The translations under genes were made by a program, and so were the position numbers. This document shows, piece after piece, positions 1 through 6,675 of a stretch of DNA of 64,000 nucleotides. Position 1 is the stretch's first letter. Every line of letters begins with the position of its first letter. Location of the stretch: NCBI GenBank assembly GCA_945870225.1, contig CAMBRF010000011.1, forward strand, positions 1 to 64,000, in the 5' to 3' direction. This stretch comes from PVC group bacterium. Lineage in GTDB: Bacteria; Verrucomicrobiota; Kiritimatiellia; CAIKKV01; CAITUY01. The notes below the pieces were generated by a model. That model was not told the DNA's origin. It saw nothing but the letters and a program-made list of their open reading frames with translations, and did not search any database.

Positions 1-764
1 GATGGTTCGGTCGCAGATGGCGGGCTCGGTTCCGGCGCGGGTTCGGGAGAGGGAGTCGTTGGTGGTTGTTCGTTTGTCGTTGGTCGTTCGAGAGAAGGAG
101 TCGTTGGTGGTTGGGGAGTGGTTGATGGTTGATCGTTAAAGGTTGATGGTTGAGAAGAAGACGGCGGCGAGGAATCGCCGCCCTCCCTTTCGGAGGGAGG
201 ATCGGGAGACCGATCACAGATCGGTGCTACAGAAGAGGAGAGCGGAGGAGCGATCACCGGTGCCGGGGTCGGCGCTGGTGCCGCCGGCATCGGGAGGGGA
301 ACGATTACCGGGACCGGAGTGGTTGTTGGTTGATCGTTGGTCGTTAGTCGTTGGTCGTTTGTCGTTGGTGGCGCGGGAGTGGTTGATGGTTTGGGAGAAG
401 GGGGCGGCGTGGAGGATGGGGCTAGCAGGAGAAGCAGGCCGGCGTTCTGATCAGCGGAGAGGGAGGAAACTTTCATCCGATAACCGGCAGATGCTAACGC
501 CTGATTGATCACCGCCGCCACCTTGACCGGATCCGTGACCGCCCCTGCCCCACCCGCCTGGCTGATCACCCGGCGCTTGAGGTACATGTCCCGGATGAAA
601 AAATTGGGCACGTAACCTGTCTGCCGGACCGCCGCCCGGACCCTGTCCTGGGTTTCCCGGGCAATCCGATATTGGTCGGCCTTGCCGTTCGTAACCAAAG
701 AGACCACCGTTCTGGACACCCCCGCCACTCTGGCTACATCATAAATATTGGGTCGCCGTGACAT
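1..764 (-). CDS. LacI-type HTH protein with Pro/Thr-rich repetitive tail (3' end outside window)
   Basis: Reading from the ATG at 764 on the minus strand, the frame stays open to the window edge (about 254 codons). Residues 1-60 form a LacI-family helix-turn-helix (NIYDVARVAGVSRTVVS, then IARETQDRVRAAVRQTGYVPN). The usual periplasmic-binding-like sugar domain does not follow. Instead there is a segment of about 50 residues, then a Pro/Thr/Ser/Asn/Gln-rich tail with units such as TTNDQRLTTNDQPTTT. The tail is encoded by heptanucleotide-type DNA repeats and one copy of a 22-bp dispersed repeat, so part of it may be repeat DNA that happens to stay open. DNA binding is a family-based inference; the role of the tail is unknown. 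The 3' end lies outside the window. Confidence 0.7.
   Translation of the reverse strand, partial: MSRRPNIYDVARVAGVSRTVVSLVTNGKADQYRIARETQDRVRAAVRQTGYVPNFFIRDMYLKRRVISQAGGAGAVTDPVKVAAVINQALASAGYRMKVSSLSADQNAGLLLLLAPSSTPPPSPKPSTTPAPPTTNDQRLTTNDQPTTTPVPVIVPLPMPAAPAPTPAPVIAPPLSSSVAPICDRSPDPPSEREGGDSSPPSSSQPSTFNDQPSTTPQPPTTPSLERPTTNEQPPTTPSPEPAPEPSPPSATEP
52..154. repeat. Degenerate short tandem repeats (GTCGTTGGTGGTT type)
   Basis: The plus strand has two copies of GAGTCGTTGGTGGTTG (near 52 and 97), with intervening TCGTTTG/TCGTTGG heptamers, followed by GTTGATGGTTGATCGTT units up to about 154. The repeat lies inside the open frame of the LacI-type protein and encodes its low-complexity tail. 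It resembles the short tandemly repeated heptamers known from some cyanobacterial genomes in style, not in sequence. Confidence 0.7.
209..230. repeat. 22-bp dispersed repeat, inverse copy of 19303-19324
   Basis: These 22 bases are the exact reverse complement of 19303-19324; the core GCACCGATCTGTGATCGG is itself partly palindromic. Here the copy lies within the LacI-type reading frame and encodes part of the tail (SVAPICDRS). The other copy is intergenic, which argues that the repeat inserted here. Confidence 0.75.
319..371. repeat. Heptanucleotide tandem repeat (TCGTTGG / TCGTTAG / TCGTTTG)
   Basis: Five successive heptamers TCGTTGG, TCGTTAG, TCGTTGG, TCGTTTG, TCGTTGG are visible between 334 and 369, flanked by related GGTTGTTGGTTGA sequence. 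Three heptamers make 21 bases, so the unit translates without stops on the minus strand as a seven-residue period (TTNDQRL). This explains how the tail of the LacI-type protein stays open. Confidence 0.8.
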
Positions 765-766
765 GG

Positions 767-784
767 TGCTAGCATATGCTAGCA
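767..784. promoter_or_regulatory. Perfect 18-bp palindrome, likely operator of the LacI-type gene
   Basis: TGCTAGCATATGCTAGCA is a perfect palindrome lying 3 bp upstream of the ATG (764) of the LacI-type HTH gene. LacI-family regulators bind palindromes of about this length and often repress their own genes. Placement over the ribosome-binding region fits autorepression. The palindrome is seen directly; the binding role is inference. Confidence 0.6.
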
Positions 785-829
785 TTGATCGGAAAGCAAG
801 TTGGATTGTGAAAGGTGTTAAGCACTGAT

Positions 830-905
830 TGAGGTGGCAGCCGACGTCCCTGGCGGCTGCTTTCAATGAACCATGCGTTCGCCGGGGACGTCGAACGCCA
901 CCTTA
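830..905. repeat. Dispersed 76-bp inverted-repeat element, family A copy 1
   Basis: This is a 76-bp element whose ends are imperfect inverted repeats: TGAGGTGGCAGCCGACGTCC at the left, and TAAGGTGGCGTTCGACGTCC when the right end is read inward. A copy at 57466-57541 is the reverse complement with only three mismatches. It has no coding capacity. Size and structure suit a MITE or REP-type element mobilised in trans. Confidence 0.85.
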
Positions 906-942
906 TCCCAAACCCGGCACAGCCGGAACTAAGATAAAGAAT

Positions 943-1089
943 TTTGAACAGGAGCTCGCAAAGCGCGCGAAGGTGACAGCGGCGGTATACACCGCTGTCG
1001 CAGGATTTGTTTTGATTCGAAACTCTGGCATTTTCGCCGGAGGCGTAGATATGTCTCTCCTTCGCGGCCTTTGCGTGCTTTTGTTCAAA
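943..1089. repeat. Dispersed element with ~31-bp inverted-repeat ends, family B copy 1
   Basis: The left end begins TTTGAACAGGAGCTCGCAAA and the right end read inward begins TTTGAACAAAAGCACGCAAA. The arms are about 31 bp each. The interior holds a hairpin with arms GACAGCGG and CCGCTGTC. A relative with nearly the same ends but a different interior is at 57225-57358. There is no coding capacity. The stretch 1090-1262 up to the next gene shows nothing I can identify. Confidence 0.8.
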
Positions 1090-1262
1090 TCCGGATTTCC
1101 TGCATTTCATGAATTAGTGATGAAGCCTTTCTTAAGCGAACTTGTCTGACGGGACTCTAGGGCAGGTCTTCGGCCAAAATCACTTCAGCCTCCCTGCGCC
1201 TCGCAGCCCTCCGACGAAAAACCAATCTTGATCACACCCGCCCTGCCCTTTATGGTTCCCCG

Positions 1263-2879
1263 ATGGTTGTGGCCTCCAATAGATGGGATTACTTGATCGT
1301 TACGGCGTCGAACGAGGCGCAGGGAAGTGCCTATGAGTCCCAACTCGCCTTCCGGCAACGGGCGGGCCTGCTCGATGCCTTCGGACAGGTCATGGTGGTC
1401 ACCGACCTCGACGGCCGGCGGATCGGCAGCGGGGGCAGCACCTTCCTCTGCCTGATGCGTGTACTGGATCGCGAACTGACCGCCCGCTCCCTTGACCCGC
1501 GATCGCCCGGCGCCATCGAACAAACCCTGCGCCAGTTGCGAATCATGATCATTCATGCCGGTGGCGATTCCCGCCGGCTCCCCGCCTACAGTCCCTGCGG
1601 CAAGATCTTCATTCCCGTTCCCGGCAAGGAAGAGACATCCACCCTGTTTGATCGGATTCTTCCCACTTATCTGGCCCTGCCGCCGGGCCGTGCCGGAACG
1701 GGCCAGATCCTGGTGACGTCGGGCGATGTCCTGCTGCTGTTCGATCCTTCCAGCGTCCGACTGGATCTCCCCGGCGTGGTCGCCCTCGGGGCCGCTGATT
1801 CTCCCGAGCAGGCCGCCAAACACGGTGTTTTTGTCGCACGTCAGACCGAAGTCATCCGCTATCTCCAGAAGCCCACACCCGCCGAGCAGGCCACCACCGG
1901 AGCGATCTCGCCGCAGGGCCAGTCCATCCTGGATATCGGTGTCATGAGCTTCGACACCGAGGCCGTTCTCCGCCTGCTGGAGGCCTTTGAGATCGGACCG
2001 GGCGACCACGGCCAGCTTGACTGGTCGGCCACCACCCATGTGCGGATCATGACCCTGGGTCTCGACCTGTACCGCGAAGTCTGCTGTACACTCGGCTCGG
2101 AGACCACACGGGCCCACTACCTTGACGGAGCCCGGGCCAGCGGCTCAAAGTGGGACGAGGCGGCGCTTGACCAGACGTTTGACGTTCTCCATGCCCTGCC
2201 CCTCCACCTGCAAATCGTGCCCCATTGCACCTTCCTGCATTTCGGGACCACCCGGCAACTGGTGTCGAGCGGATTAAGCCTGAGGGAGCACGATCAGGGT
2301 GCTCCTCCTGTTGCCACAGTCATGGTCATGAACTCCCGCATCAGACCGGGCGGGACGCTCACCGGTGAGAACTCCTGGGTGGAGGCCTGCGATATCGAAG
2401 CACCGCTCGAACTGGCGGGCTGCAACGTGGTAACCGGTATCACCGTCAGCCAAAAACTTTCCCTTCCGCCGGGCGCCTGCGTGGACCTTGCCCCGGGGCG
2501 AAATCGCAACGGACTGCCCGTCTTCTTCCTGCGCTGCTATCACATTGACGACACCTTCAAGGACAGTACCTTCTGCGGTCGCCCGCTGCCGGACTGGGTT
2601 CATGCCATCGGGGCGTCCCCCGCCGACCTCCGGAGCCCGGACGAGACGGAGGACCCGCGCAGCCTCTGGGAGGCCCGTCTATTCCCTACCGTACCGGACC
2701 CGGCCGGTATTCATGACTGGCTCTGGATGTTTGATATCGGACAGGCCACCCCTGAACAAAAGGCGGCATGGCGCGCGGCTGATCGTTACAGCGCGGCCGA
2801 AGTGGCTCTCAGGACAAATCAGGCGGCGTTCCATGCGCGTCGCCGAATCATAAGGAAACCCCCATGCGCTACGCACTGA
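1263..2879 (+). CDS. Fucose-1-phosphate guanylyltransferase-like protein (L-fucokinase/FKP N-terminal family)
   Basis: This 538-residue protein matches the family called L-fucokinase in Pfam, whose N-terminal domain in Bacteroides Fkp and mammalian FPGT makes GDP-L-fucose from fucose-1-phosphate and GTP. Diagnostic are the glycine-rich GSGGST at about 56-60 and HAGGDSRRLPAYSPCGK at about 98-114, followed by a long beta-helix-like second half. There is no GHMP kinase domain, unlike bifunctional Fkp, so a separate kinase or a different sugar phosphate is possible. Its last 16 bases overlap the start of the mannose-1-phosphate guanylyltransferase gene, indicating co-expression for GDP-sugar supply. 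The exact substrate is not proven by the sequence. Confidence 0.8.
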   Translation: MVVASNRWDYLIVTASNEAQGSAYESQLAFRQRAGLLDAFGQVMVVTDLDGRRIGSGGSTFLCLMRVLDRELTARSLDPRSPGAIEQTLRQLRIMIIHAGGDSRRLPAYSPCGKIFIPVPGKEETSTLFDRILPTYLALPPGRAGTGQILVTSGDVLLLFDPSSVRLDLPGVVALGAADSPEQAAKHGVFVARQTEVIRYLQKPTPAEQATTGAISPQGQSILDIGVMSFDTEAVLRLLEAFEIGPGDHGQLDWSATTHVRIMTLGLDLYREVCCTLGSETTRAHYLDGARASGSKWDEAALDQTFDVLHALPLHLQIVPHCTFLHFGTTRQLVSSGLSLREHDQGAPPVATVMVMNSRIRPGGTLTGENSWVEACDIEAPLELAGCNVVTGITVSQKLSLPPGACVDLAPGRNRNGLPVFFLRCYHIDDTFKDSTFCGRPLPDWVHAIGASPADLRSPDETEDPRSLWEARLFPTVPDPAGIHDWLWMFDIGQATPEQKAAWRAADRYSAAEVALRTNQAAFHARRRIIRKPPCATH

Positions 2880-3958
2880 TAATTGCCGGCGGTTCGGGCA
2901 CACGCCTGTGGCCGATGAGCCGCGACACCGCCCCCAAGCAACTGCTGCCGTTCATCGGCGGGAAAACTCTCGTGGAGATTTCCACCCGCCGCCTCGAGGG
3001 TCTGGTTCCCGCCGCACAACGTTACCTCTGCGCCGCCGACAAGCAGGAAGCCATGATCCGCCGCGTGCTCCCTGAACTGGGACCGGAGCAATATCTGGGG
3101 GAACCCTGCGGCCGCGACACCCTCAACGCCGTCGGCTTCAGCGCCGCGCTGCTCGCCCGGCATGATCCCGAGGCCGTGATCGCCGTGTTCACCGCCGACC
3201 ACATCATCGAGCCGGTGGAATCGTTCCTCAAAATCGTGGAAGCCGGCTACCGGATCGTTGAGCAGCAGCCCGACACCCTGGTAACCTTCGGCATTGCCCC
3301 CACCCACGCCGCAACTGGATACGGTTATCTTCAACTAGGCAACCCGGCCGCAGGCGGGGCGCATACGGTGAAGGAGTTCAAGGAAAAGCCGGATGCCGCC
3401 ACGGCGTTGAGGTATTTTCAAGCGGGAGCCGACCACTATCTTTGGAACAGCGGGATGTTCGTGTGGCGGGCTTCGACCCTGCTCGATTGCATCCGGCGCT
3501 ACTGCCCTGAGAACTATGCCGGCATCCAGAAGATTGCCGCCGCCAAGGGGACACCGAACTACCGCTCCACGCTGAACACCATCTACCCCACGTTGCCCAG
3601 AATAAGCGTCGACTTTGCCGTGATGGAGCCCGCCTCACGCGATCCCCTCGTCAAGGTTGTCGCGGTGCCCATGCCGCTCCAGTGGCTGGATGTCGGGGCC
3701 TGGACCTCATTCGCGCAAACCTGCCCCCAGGATCAGCACCAGAACGCCCTGGGTGCCGCCACCACGCTCTTGATCAACAGTACCGGAAACCTGCTGGTGT
3801 CCAGCGATCCCAACCACCTGATTGCCGCCATCGGCTGCAAAAACCTGATGGTGATTCACACACCGGAAGCCACGCTGATCTGCCCGGCAGATCAGGCCGA
3901 GTCCGTCAAGGCGGCACAAAAAACGGCCGCCGAGCGATTCGGCGGCCGTTACACATAA
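2864..3958 (+). CDS. manC: Mannose-1-phosphate guanylyltransferase
   Basis: This 364-residue cytosolic nucleotidyltransferase would make GDP-mannose from mannose-1-phosphate and GTP. The N-terminal signature ALIIAGGSGTRLWPMSR with PKQLLPF (residues 4-29) is the nucleotide-binding and activating motif. FTADHII is the metal-binding region, and FKEKPDAATALRY with LWNSGMFVWR is typical of the family. The length fits the short type without an isomerase domain. The start overlaps the fucose-1-phosphate guanylyltransferase gene, so the pair probably feeds GDP-mannose and GDP-fucose into surface glycan synthesis. The last codons contain the terminator hairpin of the convergent hydrogenase operon. Confidence 0.93.
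   Translation: MRYALIIAGGSGTRLWPMSRDTAPKQLLPFIGGKTLVEISTRRLEGLVPAAQRYLCAADKQEAMIRRVLPELGPEQYLGEPCGRDTLNAVGFSAALLARHDPEAVIAVFTADHIIEPVESFLKIVEAGYRIVEQQPDTLVTFGIAPTHAATGYGYLQLGNPAAGGAHTVKEFKEKPDAATALRYFQAGADHYLWNSGMFVWRASTLLDCIRRYCPENYAGIQKIAAAKGTPNYRSTLNTIYPTLPRISVDFAVMEPASRDPLVKVVAVPMPLQWLDVGAWTSFAQTCPQDQHQNALGAATTLLINSTGNLLVSSDPNHLIAAIGCKNLMVIHTPEATLICPADQAESVKAAQKTAAERFGGRYT
3918..3950 (-). terminator. Intrinsic terminator of the hydrogenase operon, inside the 3' end of manC
   Basis: A 12-bp perfect stem (3922-3933 with 3939-3950, 5-nt loop) is followed on the minus strand by six Us. It lies about 20 bp beyond the stop of the receiver-domain gene and inside the last codons of manC. It should end minus-strand transcription; the hairpin is symmetrical but has no U-run on the plus side. 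Confidence 0.85.
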
Positions 3959-3972
3959 CCGGGCTCTTCAAG

Positions 3973-4362
3973 TCAGGGCAGCAACCGCTGGATCTCCTTC
4001 AGCATCACGTCCCGCGTAACGGGCTTTTCCAGCACAATCCGGACCGGCAGCCAGTTGGCATCAGGTTCCAGGCTGCAGGTCAGGTTCCAGGCTTTACGCA
4101 GGCCTGTCACCACCATCACAGGCATGGACTTGAGTTCCGGGATCTCGGCGATCTGGCGACTGATCTCGATTCCCTCGGTTTCCGTCGCCAGCATGACTTC
4201 CAGAACCATCAGGTCGGGCTTTTCCGCCTTCGCCATGGCCAAGGCGCCCGCCCCGTCCGAGGCCACCAGAACGGCATACCCGTTCTGTTTCAGCCAGGTC
4301 TCCAGCGACGCCACATAAGCGGCGTCTTTATCGACCAGAAGAATGCGTTTCTTTTCGCTCAT
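3973..4362 (-). CDS. Atypical response-regulator receiver domain, Glu at the phosphorylation site
   Basis: This is a stand-alone receiver (CheY-like) domain of 129 residues, the last gene of the hydrogenase operon, 20 bp after hydC. The fold is clear: ILLVDKD at the start, PDLMVLEVML for strand 3, MVVTG for strand 4 and EKPVT with the conserved Lys. The phospho-acceptor Asp is replaced by Glu (residue 55), the following Pro by Ala, and the acidic pair is D-K-D. It is therefore probably not phosphorylated in the normal way, or is locked in an active-like state. The loop after strand 4 is about five residues longer than usual and is encoded by a 14-bp direct repeat (4061-4074 and 4080-4093). 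Its partner is unknown. Confidence 0.85.
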   Translation of the reverse strand: MSEKKRILLVDKDAAYVASLETWLKQNGYAVLVASDGAGALAMAKAEKPDLMVLEVMLATETEGIEISRQIAEIPELKSMPVMVVTGLRKAWNLTCSLEPDANWLPVRIVLEKPVTRDVMLKEIQRLLP

Positions 4363-4382
4363 GGCGTGCCCAGGGGGCCGGC

Positions 4383-4916
4383 TTACTTTCCGGCGGCCTT
4401 CTTGGCGTCAAACCCGTACTCGCCCAGAATCTTGGCGACCTGGTCCGGCTTGACCTCCGCGTAAACCTTGTCATCCACCAACATGACGGGTGCCAGAGCG
4501 CAGGCGCCCACACACCGGGCCACATCGATCGAGAACTGCCGGTCGACCGTGGTCTGCCCCACGTCGATGGCCAGCAACTCCTTCAGGCGGTCCAGCACCT
4601 TCCCGGCGCCCTTGACGAAACAGGCCGTCCCGAGGCAGATGGAAATGCGGTGTTTGCCGCGGGGCGTGAAGTTGAAGTAGTGGTAGAAACTGGCCACTCC
4701 CGTCACCTTCGCCGTCGGGATCTGCATCAGGATCGACACCGCATCCATGTGTTCCTTGGCCAGGTACCCGAAGTGTTCCTGAACCTTGTGCAACACCGAG
4801 ATCAGATGGCTTTCCGGACGCGACTTCTGGCGGCAACTCTCAATGTAACTCACCACCGGCTCCGGCAGGATCACCTTCGCCTTCGCCTCTTCTTTCAACA
4901 TCAATTCCGACTTCAT
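4383..4916 (-). CDS. hydC: [FeFe] hydrogenase NuoE-like subunit (HydC type)
   Basis: This 177-residue thioredoxin-like [2Fe-2S] subunit is homologous to the 24-kDa subunit of complex I and to HydC of trimeric electron-bifurcating hydrogenases. The four cluster ligands are visible in CLGTACFVKG and CVGACALAPV. The N-terminal helical domain includes VLHKVQEHFGYL. The start at 4916 is chosen because its ATG overlaps the TGA of hydA (ATGA); an upstream in-frame start would run into hydA. It would pass electrons between the NADH-binding subunit and the hydrogenase in the cytoplasm. Confidence 0.9.
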   Translation of the reverse strand: MKSELMLKEEAKAKVILPEPVVSYIESCRQKSRPESHLISVLHKVQEHFGYLAKEHMDAVSILMQIPTAKVTGVASFYHYFNFTPRGKHRISICLGTACFVKGAGKVLDRLKELLAIDVGQTTVDRQFSIDVARCVGACALAPVMLVDDKVYAEVKPDQVAKILGEYGFDAKKAAGK

Positions 4917-6673
4917 TTGACACCTCGCGGGCATTTGGGTTGATAGTGGGTGTGCAACAGCTCGTGACACCGGTGACTGTTCGGCGCACCCAGGAATTCC
5001 TCATACAACGACTCGATCGCGGGATTCTCGTGCGATTTACGCAACGACTTCTCGTGGTCAATCGAATAGAGAGCCTTGGCGCGCATACGGGCCAGATTCG
5101 GATCCAGCACATGCATGCCGCGCGGCGGATAAGGCTGGCCACCGCCCGCCACGCAACCACCCGGACACGCCATGATCTCGATGATGTGGTACTGCTTCTC
5201 GCCGCTCGCCACCCGATCCAGGAGGTTCTTGGCATTCTGCAGCCCGTTGGCCACGCCGATATTGACGGTCATCCCGTCAATCTGCAGCGACATCTCCTTG
5301 ACGCCCTCGACCCCGCGGACCTCGTTGAAATCCAACGACTCCAGTTCCTTGCCCGTGATTTTCTCATAGGCCGTGCGCAAGGCGGCTTCCATGACGCCAC
5401 CCGTGGCGCCGAAGATGTCCGCCGCGCCCGACGACACGCCCAGCGGCGAATCGTAGGAGCCATCGGCCAGATCCCGGAAATCGATACCGAGACACTTGAA
5501 CATCCAGATCAGCTCACGCGTCGTCAGAACCGCATCCGTGTACGGCTGCCCCGAGGGCGACAGGTGTTCGGCCCGGGCGGCCTCGAACTTCTTCGCCGTG
5601 CACGGCATCACCGCCACCACAAAGATGTCCTTGGGATCCAGACCCATCTTCTCGGCGTAGAAGGTCTTCAACAGCGTCGAGAGCATGCTCATCGGCGATT
5701 TACAGGTCGAGGTCAGGGGAATCAATTCCGGATAGAACCGTTCCATGAAGTTGACCCACCCCGGTGAGCAGGACGTGATCAGGGGCAGGTTTTCCTTCTT
5801 TTGAATCCGGTGAATGAATTCCGAGGACTCCTCGATGATCGTGAGATCGGCGCCGAAGTTCGTATCGAACACCTTGTGGAACCCCGCCATGCGCAAAGCC
5901 GTGACGAGTTTCCCGGCGACCGGCGTTCCCGGCTCGTACCCGAACCCTTCTCCGATCGTCGCGCGAATGGCCGGCGCGGTGTGAACCACGACATGCTTGG
6001 TGGGATCCGACAGCGCCTCGAACACCTTTTCGGTGGCGTCCTGCTCCACGAAGGCTGCCGTCGGGCAGACATTCACGCACTGCCCGCAATGGATGCAGAC
6101 CGAATCGATCATCTTGAGTTCGTGCGCCGGGGCCACCACGTTATGGAAGCCGCGATGCTGCAAATTCAAGTTGTGCACGCCCTGGACCTCGTCGCACACC
6201 CGCACGCAGCGCCCGCAGAGAATGCACTTCTCCGGGTTGCGATGCACCGGTGACGACTTGTCGATGGCGAACCGCTTCCGCTCGCCCTGGAACAACCGTT
6301 CCCGCACGCCCAGATCGAAGGCCAGCTTCTGCAATTCGCACGAGCCGTTGCGGACACAGGTCTGGCAATCCATCGGGTGATTATCCAGGATCAGTTCCAC
6401 CACATCGCGCCGCAGCCGCCGCAACAGGGGGGACGAGGTCTTGACCTTCATCCCCTCCGTCACCGGGAAACAGCACGAGGCGACCGGATTGCGCTGCCCC
6501 TCCACCTCGACCACGCACACGCGGCAGGCGCCGATCGTGCTCAGGTCGGGGTGATAACACAGGCGCGGCACATTGATGTTGATGGAGTCGGCCGCCTGCA
6601 TGATGGTGCTCTTATCGGGAACCGTCACCTTGACGCCGTCAACCCACAGCGTAATTTTCTTTTCCGTTGTCAT
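4913..6673 (-). CDS. hydA: [FeFe] hydrogenase catalytic subunit, group A (HydA)
   Basis: This is a 586-residue modular hydrogenase. Domains in order are a plant-type [2Fe-2S] domain (Cys39, 50, 53, 67), a His/Cys cluster domain (His99, Cys103, 106, 112), two [4Fe-4S] clusters (Cys150-160 and 193-203), the H-cluster domain and a C-terminal small-subunit domain. H-cluster motifs are TSCSPGW (300-306), MPCTAKKFE (356-364) and MACPGGCVAGGGQP (501-514). The first has Ser where the textbook motif has a second Cys; I believe this variant occurs in other group A enzymes. With the adjacent HydB and HydC this is the trimeric NAD-linked, probably bifurcating type (inference). Maturases HydE, HydF and HydG are not in the window. 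Confidence 0.95.
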   Translation of the reverse strand: MTTEKKITLWVDGVKVTVPDKSTIMQAADSININVPRLCYHPDLSTIGACRVCVVEVEGQRNPVASCCFPVTEGMKVKTSSPLLRRLRRDVVELILDNHPMDCQTCVRNGSCELQKLAFDLGVRERLFQGERKRFAIDKSSPVHRNPEKCILCGRCVRVCDEVQGVHNLNLQHRGFHNVVAPAHELKMIDSVCIHCGQCVNVCPTAAFVEQDATEKVFEALSDPTKHVVVHTAPAIRATIGEGFGYEPGTPVAGKLVTALRMAGFHKVFDTNFGADLTIIEESSEFIHRIQKKENLPLITSCSPGWVNFMERFYPELIPLTSTCKSPMSMLSTLLKTFYAEKMGLDPKDIFVVAVMPCTAKKFEAARAEHLSPSGQPYTDAVLTTRELIWMFKCLGIDFRDLADGSYDSPLGVSSGAADIFGATGGVMEAALRTAYEKITGKELESLDFNEVRGVEGVKEMSLQIDGMTVNIGVANGLQNAKNLLDRVASGEKQYHIIEIMACPGGCVAGGGQPYPPRGMHVLDPNLARMRAKALYSIDHEKSLRKSHENPAIESLYEEFLGAPNSHRCHELLHTHYQPKCPRGVK

Positions 6674-6675
6674 GT

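Noticed and set aside
143..508. 121-codon plus-strand ORF in the repeat region
   Set aside because: It is antisense to the LacI-type frame, made of the same repeats and low complexity, with no start signals; the minus frame begins with a genuine HTH domain.
3682..4464. 260-codon plus-strand ORF spanning the manC end and the receiver gene
   Set aside because: It overlaps two well-supported genes in other frames and shows no domain; it is a by-product of high GC.
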